A stretch of DNA of 16,827 nucleotides from an uncultured Altererythrobacter sp. (GTDB taxonomy: Bacteria > Pseudomonadota > Alphaproteobacteria > Sphingomonadales > Sphingomonadaceae). Of this stretch, positions 1-6,768 are shown piece after piece; position 1 is the stretch's first letter, and the number at the start of each line of letters is the position of its first letter. The notes under the pieces were generated by a model. The model did no database searches. It had not been told where the DNA came from and worked only from the letters and a program-made list of their open reading frames with translations. The translations under genes and the position numbers were made by a program. The stretch is from positions 1 through 16,827 of the forward strand of contig CALFEA010000108.1 in assembly GCA_937950385.1 (NCBI GenBank). Reading direction: 5' to 3'.

Positions 1-401
1 GTCCAGCCATTCATGCCAAGCGGGCCAAACCATGCGCGCTTATCTGTGACGCTTGGATCGAGTTTTACAGCCCCGGTCATGATCGGATCGACTTGGCTGT
101 AATCACCCCAAGCCCCAAAAGCGCGCACCCATTCGCCTTTGGCAAAGCCGTCATGCTTGCTTTCGATAATCTCGCCTACGACCAGCCCGGTCATGGGAAT
201 GCCGAGATCAAGCGGCGGTTGATAGCCATCTGTTCGGTCGCTCAGCCACATGCGTGTGCCCGCATCCATGGAAATCATGGAGTTGCGAATGGTGATCTGC
301 CCGTCCGGCGTCTCGCCCAATGGGGCCTCTTGTAGGCTCAATGCCTCGGCAAAACCATTGCCTTCAGGCCTGCTATCGATGCGCCAAAATCTGTTTTTCA
401 T
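1..401 (-). CDS. Zinc-independent MDR-family NADP-dependent oxidoreductase (N-terminal part, runs off left edge)
   Basis: I translated this directly from the minus strand: an open frame of 133 codons continues past base 1 without a stop. The protein begins MKNRFWRIDSRPEG and has the N-terminal (ADH_N_2-like) pattern of the zinc-independent medium-chain reductases that include prostaglandin reductase, CurA and YncB: a strand/turn at about residues 40-52 (ISMDAGTRMW, matching the family's SxDPxxR turn), a LGIPMTGLVVGEIIES stretch, and the GEWVRAFGAWGDY segment corresponding to GDxVxGxxGWxxY. These enzymes reduce activated C=C bonds (enones, 2-alkenals) with NADPH in the cytoplasm. The nucleotide-binding half lies outside the window. 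Three in-frame ATGs occur at 419, 410 and 401; I chose 401 because GGGG lies 4-7 bases before it and family members start close to this motif. It is divergent from the NmrA/SDR operon and may share its control region. Family assignment is firm, substrate unknown. Confidence 0.85.
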   Translation of the reverse strand, partial: MKNRFWRIDSRPEGNGFAEALSLQEAPLGETPDGQITIRNSMISMDAGTRMWLSDRTDGYQPPLDLGIPMTGLVVGEIIESKHDGFAKGEWVRAFGAWGDYSQVDPIMTGAVKLDPSVTDKRAWFGPLGMNGW

Positions 402-441
402 GGGCCCCATAATTCGCATCTGACAGCCTGTGCGCAACGTG

Positions 442-468
442 CCTTTTCGCTAGGGTTTGCTGAAAAGG
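442..468. promoter_or_regulatory. Inverted repeat in divergent promoter region
   Basis: The arms CCTTTTC (442-448) and GAAAAGG (462-468) are perfect inverted complements with a 13-base spacer. The element lies in the 165-base gap between the divergent MDR and NmrA-like genes, directly before a pair of direct repeats. A terminator is not needed between divergent genes, so an operator is the better reading. This is inference only; 7-bp arms can arise by chance. Confidence 0.3.
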
Positions 469-492
469 GCTATCAAAAGCGCGCTATCAAAA
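469..492. repeat. Two direct copies of GCTATCAAAA, 14-base period
   Basis: GCTATCAAAA occurs at 469-478 and again at 483-492, both perfect and separated by GCGC. The pair sits about 75-98 bases upstream of the NmrA-like gene start and 68-91 bases upstream of the divergent MDR start. Its position suits a regulator binding site shared by both genes, but a simple short duplication is equally possible. Confidence 0.4.
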
Positions 493-566
493 TGGGGCGG
501 GGCATGGTGCGCCGCTTTAGCCTAGCTTTGACCCCTTGAAATCAATTGCAGAGGGAGACGAAACTC

Positions 567-1514
567 ATGGCACTCATCACGGTAATCGGCGCATCAGGGC
601 GGCAAGGGATGGCGCAAGTCGATCAAGCACTCAAAGCGGGCTATGATGTGCGCGCGATCTCGCGGCAGCCCGACCCGTTTGCAGGCTCCAAAATCAAGGG
701 CGCAGACAAAGTCGAAATTCGCCCTATGGATTTATACGACAATTCCACCTTTGCGCACGCGCTCGAAGACACGGATTACGTTTTCTACACACACCCCCTT
801 CAGGCCCGTGCAGACCGCGCAGTCTTGGTCGGAGAGCTGGGTAAAGCAGCAGCAGAGGCCAATGTGAAGCGCCTTGTGTGGAACACATCCAGCTGGATCC
901 CTGACAAGCCGGGCGACCCTTTCACTTATGCGGGCAACACCCAAGGCATCAATGCGCTATGGCGTTCGGGTTGTCCCGGCACTGTTTTTGGCAGCGTGCT
1001 TTTCATGGACAATCTGCTGACCAATTGGGCGCGGCCGTGGATCGTGAATGAGGGGCGCTATGTCTATCCCCATGCCTCGCATTTAGAAGCCAATTGGATC
1101 AGCCTTGATGATGTTGCAAAATTCATGCTCGCATCACTGGACCGCCCCGATATGGAGGGCGCTTGGCTCAATATTGGTGGGCCAGAGCGGCTGAAAGGTC
1201 CGCAAGTGGCTGGCTATCTGACCGAGGCGCTGGGTAAGGACATCAAATATGATCCTTGCACACCGGAGGAATTTGGCCGCTATCTGGTTGAGGCGGCTGG
1301 AGACAGCATGCCAGCAGAAATGCGCGACGAATTCGCAAAGGGCATTCAGGCCTTTTACGAGTATAATAACGAAGCGCCGACCAAACCGTTCGAGGTGGAA
1401 ATGGACCACGTCTATGAACGTTTCCCAGAGCTTGATGGCAAGCTGGAAAACCTTGGCGATTGGACAAAGCGTCAGGATTGGGGCGAAAGCAATGCGCGGC
1501 CTGCATTCGGCTAA
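567..1514 (+). CDS. NmrA-like NAD(P)-binding protein (atypical SDR)
   Basis: This is a 315-residue cytoplasmic Rossmann protein of the NmrA/isoflavone-reductase-like atypical SDR group. The dinucleotide motif is GASGRQG at residues 8-14, right after the first strand (MALITVIGAS). SRQ follows the second strand at residues 32-34, and the arginine there is usual for NADP(H) preference. NTSSW at 106-110 marks the strand holding the usual active-site region, but there is no classical YxxxK, as is normal for NmrA-type proteins. The family contains both redox sensors and true reductases, so enzymatic activity is not certain. I start at ATG 567 because GAGGGAG (551-557) is well placed; an in-frame TTG at 546 would place this site inside the coding region. 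It is first in a three-gene operon, 9 bases before SDR-A. In this context an NAD(P)H-dependent reductase in the catabolic pathway is most likely; the exact reaction is unknown. Confidence 0.85.
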   Translation: MALITVIGASGRQGMAQVDQALKAGYDVRAISRQPDPFAGSKIKGADKVEIRPMDLYDNSTFAHALEDTDYVFYTHPLQARADRAVLVGELGKAAAEANVKRLVWNTSSWIPDKPGDPFTYAGNTQGINALWRSGCPGTVFGSVLFMDNLLTNWARPWIVNEGRYVYPHASHLEANWISLDDVAKFMLASLDRPDMEGAWLNIGGPERLKGPQVAGYLTEALGKDIKYDPCTPEEFGRYLVEAAGDSMPAEMRDEFAKGIQAFYEYNNEAPTKPFEVEMDHVYERFPELDGKLENLGDWTKRQDWGESNARPAFG

Positions 1515-1523
1515 GGATCAGTT

Positions 1524-2294
1524 ATGTCACGCAGAGTAGAAGGTAAAATTGCACTGGTAACAGGCGGAGCATCGCGGCCCGGTCTGGGCGCAGCGATTGC
1601 TGAACGACTGGCAGAAGAAGGCGCGCGCGTCATTCTGTCGGACATTGATGCCAGCGGCGCTGAGGCCACCGCTGCTGCAATCCGCGCTAAAAATTTGGAT
1701 GCAGTCGCCGTTACCCAAGACGTGTCCTCGCAAGAGGATTGGGACCGGGTAATTGCTGATATTCTCGAGAGCCATGGACGGCTGGATATTCTGGTGAATA
1801 ATGCTGGTATTCTGCATGTTGCTGAGATTGATGATGACAGCGCGCTCGATGGAATGCGGCGGCAATATGCGGTCAATATCGAAGGCGTTTTCATGGGCAC
1901 TCAAGCAGCGGTCAAGGCCATGCGCAGCGCCAAATCCGGCGGTTCGATTGTCAACCTTTCATCAGTTGCCGGAAAAGTCGGATTTCGCGGCAGTGCATCT
2001 TATGCCGCCACCAAGGGCGCGGTGAAATTGATGAGCAAATCTGTAGCCTTGGAAACGGCGACCGAAGGCATTCGCGTCAACACTGTTCACCCAGGCATTA
2101 TCCGTACCAATATGGCAGCGGCCGGTATCGCGGACAATGCGGGCAATTACGAGGCGATTGAAGCGGGCATTCCCGCTGGGCGATTGGGTGAGCCGGTAGA
2201 TATTGCCAATGGGGTACTGTTCCTCGCCTCTGATGAAGCCCGATATGTGACAGGCTCAGAACTCGTCATCGATGGCGGATATACCGCGCAGTAG
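1524..2294 (+). CDS. Classical SDR oxidoreductase (SDR-A)
   Basis: This is a 256-residue classical short-chain dehydrogenase/reductase, normal length for the family. The catalytic tetrad is visible: N118 (YAVNIEG), S147 (NLSSVAG), Y160 and K164 (SYAATK). NNAG is at 92-95, and the PG motif of the substrate-loop start at 190-191 (HPGII). D40 at the end of the second strand (SDID) favours NAD(H). The glycine-rich loop reads TGGASRPGLG (13-22), two residues longer than the usual TGxxxGxG, so the loop over the pyrophosphate is enlarged. The start ATG has AAGGA (1513-1517) overlapping the stop of the NmrA-like gene, so the two are probably translationally coupled. It likely oxidises a secondary alcohol, or reduces a ketone, of the island's substrate. 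Which one cannot be read from the sequence. Confidence 0.92.
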   Translation: MSRRVEGKIALVTGGASRPGLGAAIAERLAEEGARVILSDIDASGAEATAAAIRAKNLDAVAVTQDVSSQEDWDRVIADILESHGRLDILVNNAGILHVAEIDDDSALDGMRRQYAVNIEGVFMGTQAAVKAMRSAKSGGSIVNLSSVAGKVGFRGSASYAATKGAVKLMSKSVALETATEGIRVNTVHPGIIRTNMAAAGIADNAGNYEAIEAGIPAGRLGEPVDIANGVLFLASDEARYVTGSELVIDGGYTAQ

Positions 2295-2306
2295 TTTGGA
2301 GAGCCT

Positions 2307-2771
2307 ATGATTGATCTACGCAGCCAAAATATCGCCGTTGCAGAGAGTTTTTACCGCGCGCTGGAAGTGGGCGATTTTGATGCTTTGGCTGCATTGCATA
2401 GCGATGATGTTGCTTTCAATCTGCTTGGCTCAACACCTGTGTCTGGCCGGTGGGAGGGCAAGGCAGAGTGTTTCGGACCATTGGTGGCAGACAAGGTTGT
2501 CGGTAAATTAAAGCCGGAAACGATCCAATTTTCACGCAAATGGAAAATAATGTGCGCGGATGAAAACCGCGTCGTTGGCCTGATGGTTGGCGGCGGAATG
2601 GGCAATAATGGGCATGAATATTTGCAAACCTATTGCCAGATTATGACCATTACCAATGGCCAAATCACAGAGCTGCACGAGCTGTTCGACACAGCTTTGG
2701 TTGAGCTGGTTCTCAATGACAATCCCACGGCAAACGGCACGACGGACGTCGCAAAACCGTTTGATTTCTAG
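2307..2771 (+). CDS. NTF2/SnoaL-fold protein
   Basis: This 154-residue protein has the NTF2-like cone-fold pattern: an N-terminal helix (residues 6-22, IAVAESFYRALEVGDFDAL-type), then HSDDVAFNLLG at 31-41, a basic/aromatic middle strand, and the closing strands QIMTITNGQITELHELFDT at 111-129. SnoaL, ketosteroid isomerase and limonene-epoxide hydrolase share this fold and act as isomerases, cyclases, hydratases or epoxide hydrolases without a cofactor. Acidic residues that could act as base include D33, D34 and E125, but I cannot fix a catalytic residue. The start has GGAGAG (2298-2303) just upstream. It is the last gene of the NmrA/SDR operon, and its stop lies 3 bp from the stop of the facing Rieske gene. 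A role in isomerising or hydrating an intermediate is inferred from context. Confidence 0.8.
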   Translation: MIDLRSQNIAVAESFYRALEVGDFDALAALHSDDVAFNLLGSTPVSGRWEGKAECFGPLVADKVVGKLKPETIQFSRKWKIMCADENRVVGLMVGGGMGNNGHEYLQTYCQIMTITNGQITELHELFDTALVELVLNDNPTANGTTDVAKPFDF

Positions 2772-2774
2772 TGT

Positions 2775-3998
2775 CTACTCTGCCGCTTCTGCTTGGCTTG
2801 GTGTGAACATATCCACTAGGTCTGCATCAGAGGCATTGATCAGCTTGTCGACCCAGCCATGGAACACTTGCCCACCGCCTTCATTGCGGCCGAACAACAC
2901 CTCTTTCATCAACCCTGATTGCAGCGCCTCATGCTGGCGTTTGCCGGTGGCGTAATCCTCATCGCGCACCACGATTTCGAGGAAATCAAACTGCTCATGC
3001 GCGGACTTCACATCGGCCTCTGTTTCGGGTTGGTTTTCCATCACATAATATTGTGTAGTGAAGCTCTCGCCGACATTTTCGCCGGGGAACAGCTGGCTGA
3101 TCAATGCGCCGCGCTGGCCTCCGCCATAAAAACTTGCGATCGATATATGCGGGAAGATTGTCCAAACGCCTTGTGTCAATGAATCGTCCGGCAGCTCTTC
3201 ATCGCTCATTGTCGACAGATCGAGCATTTCATCGCTGCCCGTCTTCTGCGCAAATTTGGACGGCGAAGACAGGCGTTGATGCGGCCCCCATGCAAAATAA
3301 TTCGCGCGGTTGAAAAAGTCGGAGCCGAAAGTGTCCTTATGCAGCACAGGCAAGTGGTAAAAATCGAGATAGCCATCATAGGCCGTCTTCCAATTGGGGC
3401 CAGCAAGCGTGCGCTGAGCAAAAAGCGTCCAATCCTTAAACCCGAAGGCATCCAGCAGCGCGTCATAGTTGCAAAGGTAATCAGGGATCGACAGCTTGCT
3501 ATCGGGGTCAAGCGTTGCCCAGATCAGCCCTGCGCTTTCGTAAACCGGAAAGCGAGTGAGGCAGTGGTCGCTTTTGTTGATTGAGCCAAAGTCCTGCGGG
3601 CTGGCTACGCCAATCAAATCACCATCCTGCTTAAAGGTCCAACCGTGATAGCCGCAGGTAAAACGCGCGGCATTGCCCGTGCCGCTAACAATCGGATTGC
3701 CGCGGTGGGTGCACATATTGAGAAAAGCGATTACTTCGCCGGTTTTCTGGCGCGAGAGAAAGACAGGCACGCCGCAAATGTCCATCGCTTTGAAATCGCC
3801 GGGATTGGGCAATTCGCAAGAGGGCGCCACCATCAATGGCAGGCGCTTGAAGATCTTGTTCTTCTCATCCTCAAACAATGCTGGATCGGTATAGGCGCTG
3901 GAGGGCACGCTGACGACGCTATCGGCCAGCTCCATCGTATCGGCTTCACCATGGGCGATGAGCGAGCGGGTCATTTCGATCAATTCTTGGCGGGACAT
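2775..3998 (-). CDS. Rieske non-heme iron oxygenase alpha subunit 1
   Basis: This 407-residue protein is an aromatic-ring-hydroxylating-type oxygenase alpha subunit. The N-terminal Rieske [2Fe-2S] domain has C96-x-H98 (CTHRG) and C115-x2-H118 (CGYHGW). The C-terminal catalytic domain has the iron-ligand motif D212-x2-H215-x4-H220 (LDFYHLPVLH); the third ligand is probably in the RDEDY segment at 345-349. D212 is the canonical bridging aspartate that passes electrons between subunits. QSGL and FGRNEGG (360-376) are typical late-domain sequences. The ATG at 3998 has GAGGA about 8 bases upstream; the longer open frame to 4253 runs into the receptor gene and has no family match. No beta subunit, ferredoxin or reductase is nearby, so it is probably an alpha-only (homotrimeric) oxygenase using a shared electron chain. 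Possible reactions are hydroxylation, O-demethylation or dihydroxylation. A terminator-like hairpin separates it from the receptor gene, so it may have its own promoter. Confidence 0.93.
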   Translation of the reverse strand: MSRQELIEMTRSLIAHGEADTMELADSVVSVPSSAYTDPALFEDEKNKIFKRLPLMVAPSCELPNPGDFKAMDICGVPVFLSRQKTGEVIAFLNMCTHRGNPIVSGTGNAARFTCGYHGWTFKQDGDLIGVASPQDFGSINKSDHCLTRFPVYESAGLIWATLDPDSKLSIPDYLCNYDALLDAFGFKDWTLFAQRTLAGPNWKTAYDGYLDFYHLPVLHKDTFGSDFFNRANYFAWGPHQRLSSPSKFAQKTGSDEMLDLSTMSDEELPDDSLTQGVWTIFPHISIASFYGGGQRGALISQLFPGENVGESFTTQYYVMENQPETEADVKSAHEQFDFLEIVVRDEDYATGKRQHEALQSGLMKEVLFGRNEGGGQVFHGWVDKLINASDADLVDMFTPSQAEAAE

Positions 3999-4084
3999 TC
4001 GTATAATCCTCAAACAAACAGCGATTGAAGCCATACTCACGCTTTCGCACCCAGTTTTCAATTGGCTCTTTTGGTTAGGGCAAG

Positions 4085-4113
4085 AAAAAGGGCGACCCCG
4101 TAAAGAGCCGCCC
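4085..4113 (-). terminator. Probable rho-independent terminator after the TonB receptor gene
   Basis: Read on the minus strand, GGGCGGC (4113-4107) pairs with GTCGCCC (4096-4090) as a 7-bp stem including one G-T wobble, with a 10-base loop, followed at once by TTTTT (4089-4085). The wobble and T-run fit only the minus strand. It starts 26 bases past the receptor stop and lies about 90 bases upstream of the next gene (Rieske 1), so it should reduce read-through into that gene. Confidence 0.65.
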
Positions 4114-4138
4114 CAATTCTGTCTCAAAGTGCTTTGGC

Positions 4139-6583
4139 TTAGAAGCGGAAGCTGACCTCGCCAGTGATTTGGCGGCCACGGTTTTGTGTGACCACAAGGT
4201 CGTCGCCAACACCAGGCTGAAGGAATGGACGTCCACCAGAGGTGTTCACCCAAATTTCGTCAGCCAGATTGGTGCCGATGATTGAGAACTTCCAATTGCC
4301 ATCAGGATGGCCGATCGAGGCCCGCGCATCGAACGTCACATAGCTGTCTTGGCGAAGGTCGGTCAGCGTATCTTCATTGGTGAAGTAGCTGCCGGAATAG
4401 ATCGCATTGCCGCCCAAATTGAATTCCAGGGAATCGCCGAGAGGAATTTCCCAATCAAAGGCGATGTTGCCTGAAAATTCTGGTGCCCGTGCCGCGGCGC
4501 GACCATCCAAATCTTGCCCCAGTCCGGCCACAAATGTGTCGGAGAAGCTGGCATCAAGATAAGACAAGTTGGCAGATAGATCGAGACCATCAACCGGTGT
4601 CCTCCAACCGAACTCCAGATCGACACCTTTTGATGTCACTTCACCCGCATTCAGCGTTTGGAACTGGATGTTTACAGCATCAAAGTTTTGCACCTGAAGG
4701 TCATCAAACACATAGTAATAAGCTGTCGCATTCAGAGTGATCGAACGGCCATTGAACTGCGATTTGATGCCAATCTCGCCGCCTTGCGCTGTTTCTGATT
4801 GGTATATCAACGCATCGGCAGTCGCTTGCCGCACAGCTGGATCAGGATCGTCAAAGCCGAGCAGCGATGCCGATGGCAATGCCGAGTTGTCGATGCCGCC
4901 TGATTTAAAGCCGGTCTTGTATGACGCAAAAATGTTCACATCATCGCTAACCTGGTATTTAAGCGTGGCTTCTGGCGACCAATTGCTGTCACTGAAATCG
5001 ATCGGGCCTGAGAAGAAACCGCTGCTGATAAAGGCCGGTCCAGCAGACAAGAACGCATGCACAAACGGAACCGAAATGGTCTGTGTCTTACTTTCGTCAG
5101 TGTAACGAACACCGCCTGAAAGCTCCAATTGGTCGGTAATATCAAAGATACCGCTGGCGAAGAAAGATGCCGCTTCAGTTTTGGTTACGTGGATTTTGTC
5201 CCAATCATAGGTAAAGCCCGTGATCGGATCGGGTGCGACGAATGAGATGTTTACCGCTTGTTGTGCAGTATCAAACACAAATTCGCGCGACTCGTAGAAC
5301 GCGCCAACCATAAAGTTGAACGGTCCGTCGAGGTCACTCGTTAGGCGCAATTCTTGGGTATATTGCTCAAGCGTGTTGCGCGGATCGGAACAACCTGTAC
5401 CGGCTGGTACACCTGGGCCGAATGTGCCGACATAGGCGTAACAATCAAAGTCTGTCGCATCCAGATCGACATAACCTGTTGTCGATGACAGCAAGAACTG
5501 ATCGGTCAGCTGAAAATTCAACGCCAATCGCGCAAACAGCAATTCTGTCTCAGCAAAAGGCACGCCGTTGCGTCCCTCGGCTAAAGTCGGCCCTGAGGCT
5601 GTTGGAATGCCAGGAGCCAATGCAGCAGCGGCGTCGGTTAAGAAGTATTTGCCATCGCTATCATTACAATCATTGCCTGCTGGTATGACGAGGTTGCCAC
5701 CGAGCAAGAAGACCGAATCTGCAACACCATTGGGGCCGCAGTTAATGTCCGAATGCTGGATCGCGCCGTCACCCGTGTTCTTTACGTATTGAACTTTGAA
5801 GTTGGAGTCGAAGCCATCGAGTGGCTCCCAATCCAGTGTTACCCGCCCGACAAAATTGGTTTGCCCGCGGAAATCCCCAACAGCTGAGTTTGACCCTTCT
5901 TGCAGCTCAACTAGCTCGTCAATGTCGTTATATTGCGCTGCGATCCGAATGCCGAGATTGTCAGTAATCGGGCCAGAGATGTAGCTGCTGACTGTGTAGC
6001 CTTTTTCTTCAATTTCATAAGCGGCTTTCCCGCCAACTTCCCAATCTGCAGTCGGGTCAGCTGAGCGGATTGCGAACACACCGGCCGAGGCTGATTTACC
6101 AAAGAAGAGCGATTGCGGGCCCTTCAAAACGTCAATCTGTTGAGTATCGAAAAAGCCTGCTTGAACAAGGCGCATGGTCGAAACCTGTACCCCGTCAAAG
6201 TCAAATGCCACGGCGCTGTCAAAGGCTGCGGAAATGTTTGATGAACCCACACCGCGCAATGAAAGCTGACCGCCTGAACCCGAACCACCTACTTGTACGT
6301 TGAGGGTCGGTACGCGGCTGGTCACATCTGCAACTTGATCGACCGCGTATTTTTCAAGCGTATCGCCGCTAATCGCGGTCACCGTCACCGGAACCTCTTG
6401 CAGGCTTTCGTTTTGGCGGCGAGCCTGAACGATGATCACATTTTCATCGGCGCCCTCTTCTGCTTGAGGCGCCGCATCTTGCGCGTGCGCTGTGCCGGAA
6501 AATGCGGTCATGGCCACTGCGGCCGCTCCGCCCATCAGGCCGATCTTCAGCGCAGACGGATTGCGAGTGTGAGTTTTGATCAT
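4139..6583 (-). CDS. TonB-dependent outer-membrane receptor
   Basis: This 814-residue protein is a TonB-dependent receptor of full family length. A signal peptide spans about residues 1-34 (basic start, hydrophobic MGGAAAVAMTAF core, cleavage after AHA before Q35). A TonB-box-like ENVIIVQA lies at 47-54. The plug domain covers roughly 60-170, with VPVTVTAISG, the RGVGSS turn and the QIDVLKGPQSLFFGK segment. The rest is a beta-barrel ending in the outer-membrane insertion signal SFRF with terminal phenylalanine. It imports a scarce or bulky substrate across the outer membrane using energy from TonB-ExbBD. In sphingomonads such receptors are abundant and often accompany catabolic genes. Its placement between two Rieske oxygenase genes suggests uptake of their substrate rather than iron, but specificity cannot be read from sequence. 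AGGGAG lies 8 bases upstream of the ATG. No FecI/FecR-type regulators are adjacent. Confidence 0.95.
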   Translation of the reverse strand: MIKTHTRNPSALKIGLMGGAAAVAMTAFSGTAHAQDAAPQAEEGADENVIIVQARRQNESLQEVPVTVTAISGDTLEKYAVDQVADVTSRVPTLNVQVGGSGSGGQLSLRGVGSSNISAAFDSAVAFDFDGVQVSTMRLVQAGFFDTQQIDVLKGPQSLFFGKSASAGVFAIRSADPTADWEVGGKAAYEIEEKGYTVSSYISGPITDNLGIRIAAQYNDIDELVELQEGSNSAVGDFRGQTNFVGRVTLDWEPLDGFDSNFKVQYVKNTGDGAIQHSDINCGPNGVADSVFLLGGNLVIPAGNDCNDSDGKYFLTDAAAALAPGIPTASGPTLAEGRNGVPFAETELLFARLALNFQLTDQFLLSSTTGYVDLDATDFDCYAYVGTFGPGVPAGTGCSDPRNTLEQYTQELRLTSDLDGPFNFMVGAFYESREFVFDTAQQAVNISFVAPDPITGFTYDWDKIHVTKTEAASFFASGIFDITDQLELSGGVRYTDESKTQTISVPFVHAFLSAGPAFISSGFFSGPIDFSDSNWSPEATLKYQVSDDVNIFASYKTGFKSGGIDNSALPSASLLGFDDPDPAVRQATADALIYQSETAQGGEIGIKSQFNGRSITLNATAYYYVFDDLQVQNFDAVNIQFQTLNAGEVTSKGVDLEFGWRTPVDGLDLSANLSYLDASFSDTFVAGLGQDLDGRAAARAPEFSGNIAFDWEIPLGDSLEFNLGGNAIYSGSYFTNEDTLTDLRQDSYVTFDARASIGHPDGNWKFSIIGTNLADEIWVNTSGGRPFLQPGVGDDLVVTQNRGRQITGEVSFRF

Positions 6584-6636
6584 CTTGGCTCTCCCTATGT
6601 GGACCGAACTTCATTCGTGTCCGTAGTCTTAATTCC

Positions 6637-6657
6637 ATCGGAAATGGGTCCGATTTC
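6637..6657. promoter_or_regulatory. Overlapping inverted repeats upstream of the TonB receptor gene
   Basis: ATCGGA (6637-6642) and TCCGAT (6649-6654) form a perfect inverted repeat with a 6-base spacer; GAAAT (6641-6645) and ATTTC (6653-6657) form a second overlapping one. They lie 54-74 bases upstream of the receptor start inside the 185-base gap to Rieske 2. A perfect TTGACA hexamer lies further upstream on the minus strand (6700-6695), but I find no convincing -10 at normal spacing from it. A regulator operator is plausible and unproven. Confidence 0.35.
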
Positions 6658-6768
6658 AATAGGTGAGTGTAGAGAGGGGAAATTTGGTCTCATCTGTCAA
6701 AAGCGATAGGCCATTTTTCCTAGTGCGGCATTTTGGCCACAATCATGGACGCTACGGAATATTGGCTT

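Noticed and set aside
93..335. Plus-strand open frame of 80 codons at the left edge
   Set aside because: Opposite strand of the MDR reductase, whose frame is continuous and family-like across the same bases.
3999..4253. Longer N-terminal extension of the Rieske 1 gene overlapping the TonB receptor
   Set aside because: The extra residues are low-complexity and Trp/Arg-rich with no Rieske-family match; they overlap the receptor's coding end and the terminator, and a good Shine-Dalgarno precedes ATG 3998.
6695..6700. Perfect TTGACA (minus strand) upstream of the TonB receptor as a full promoter
   Set aside because: No acceptable -10 hexamer at 15-19 bases; the nearest TACACT is about 23 bases away. 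Noted only as part of the region.
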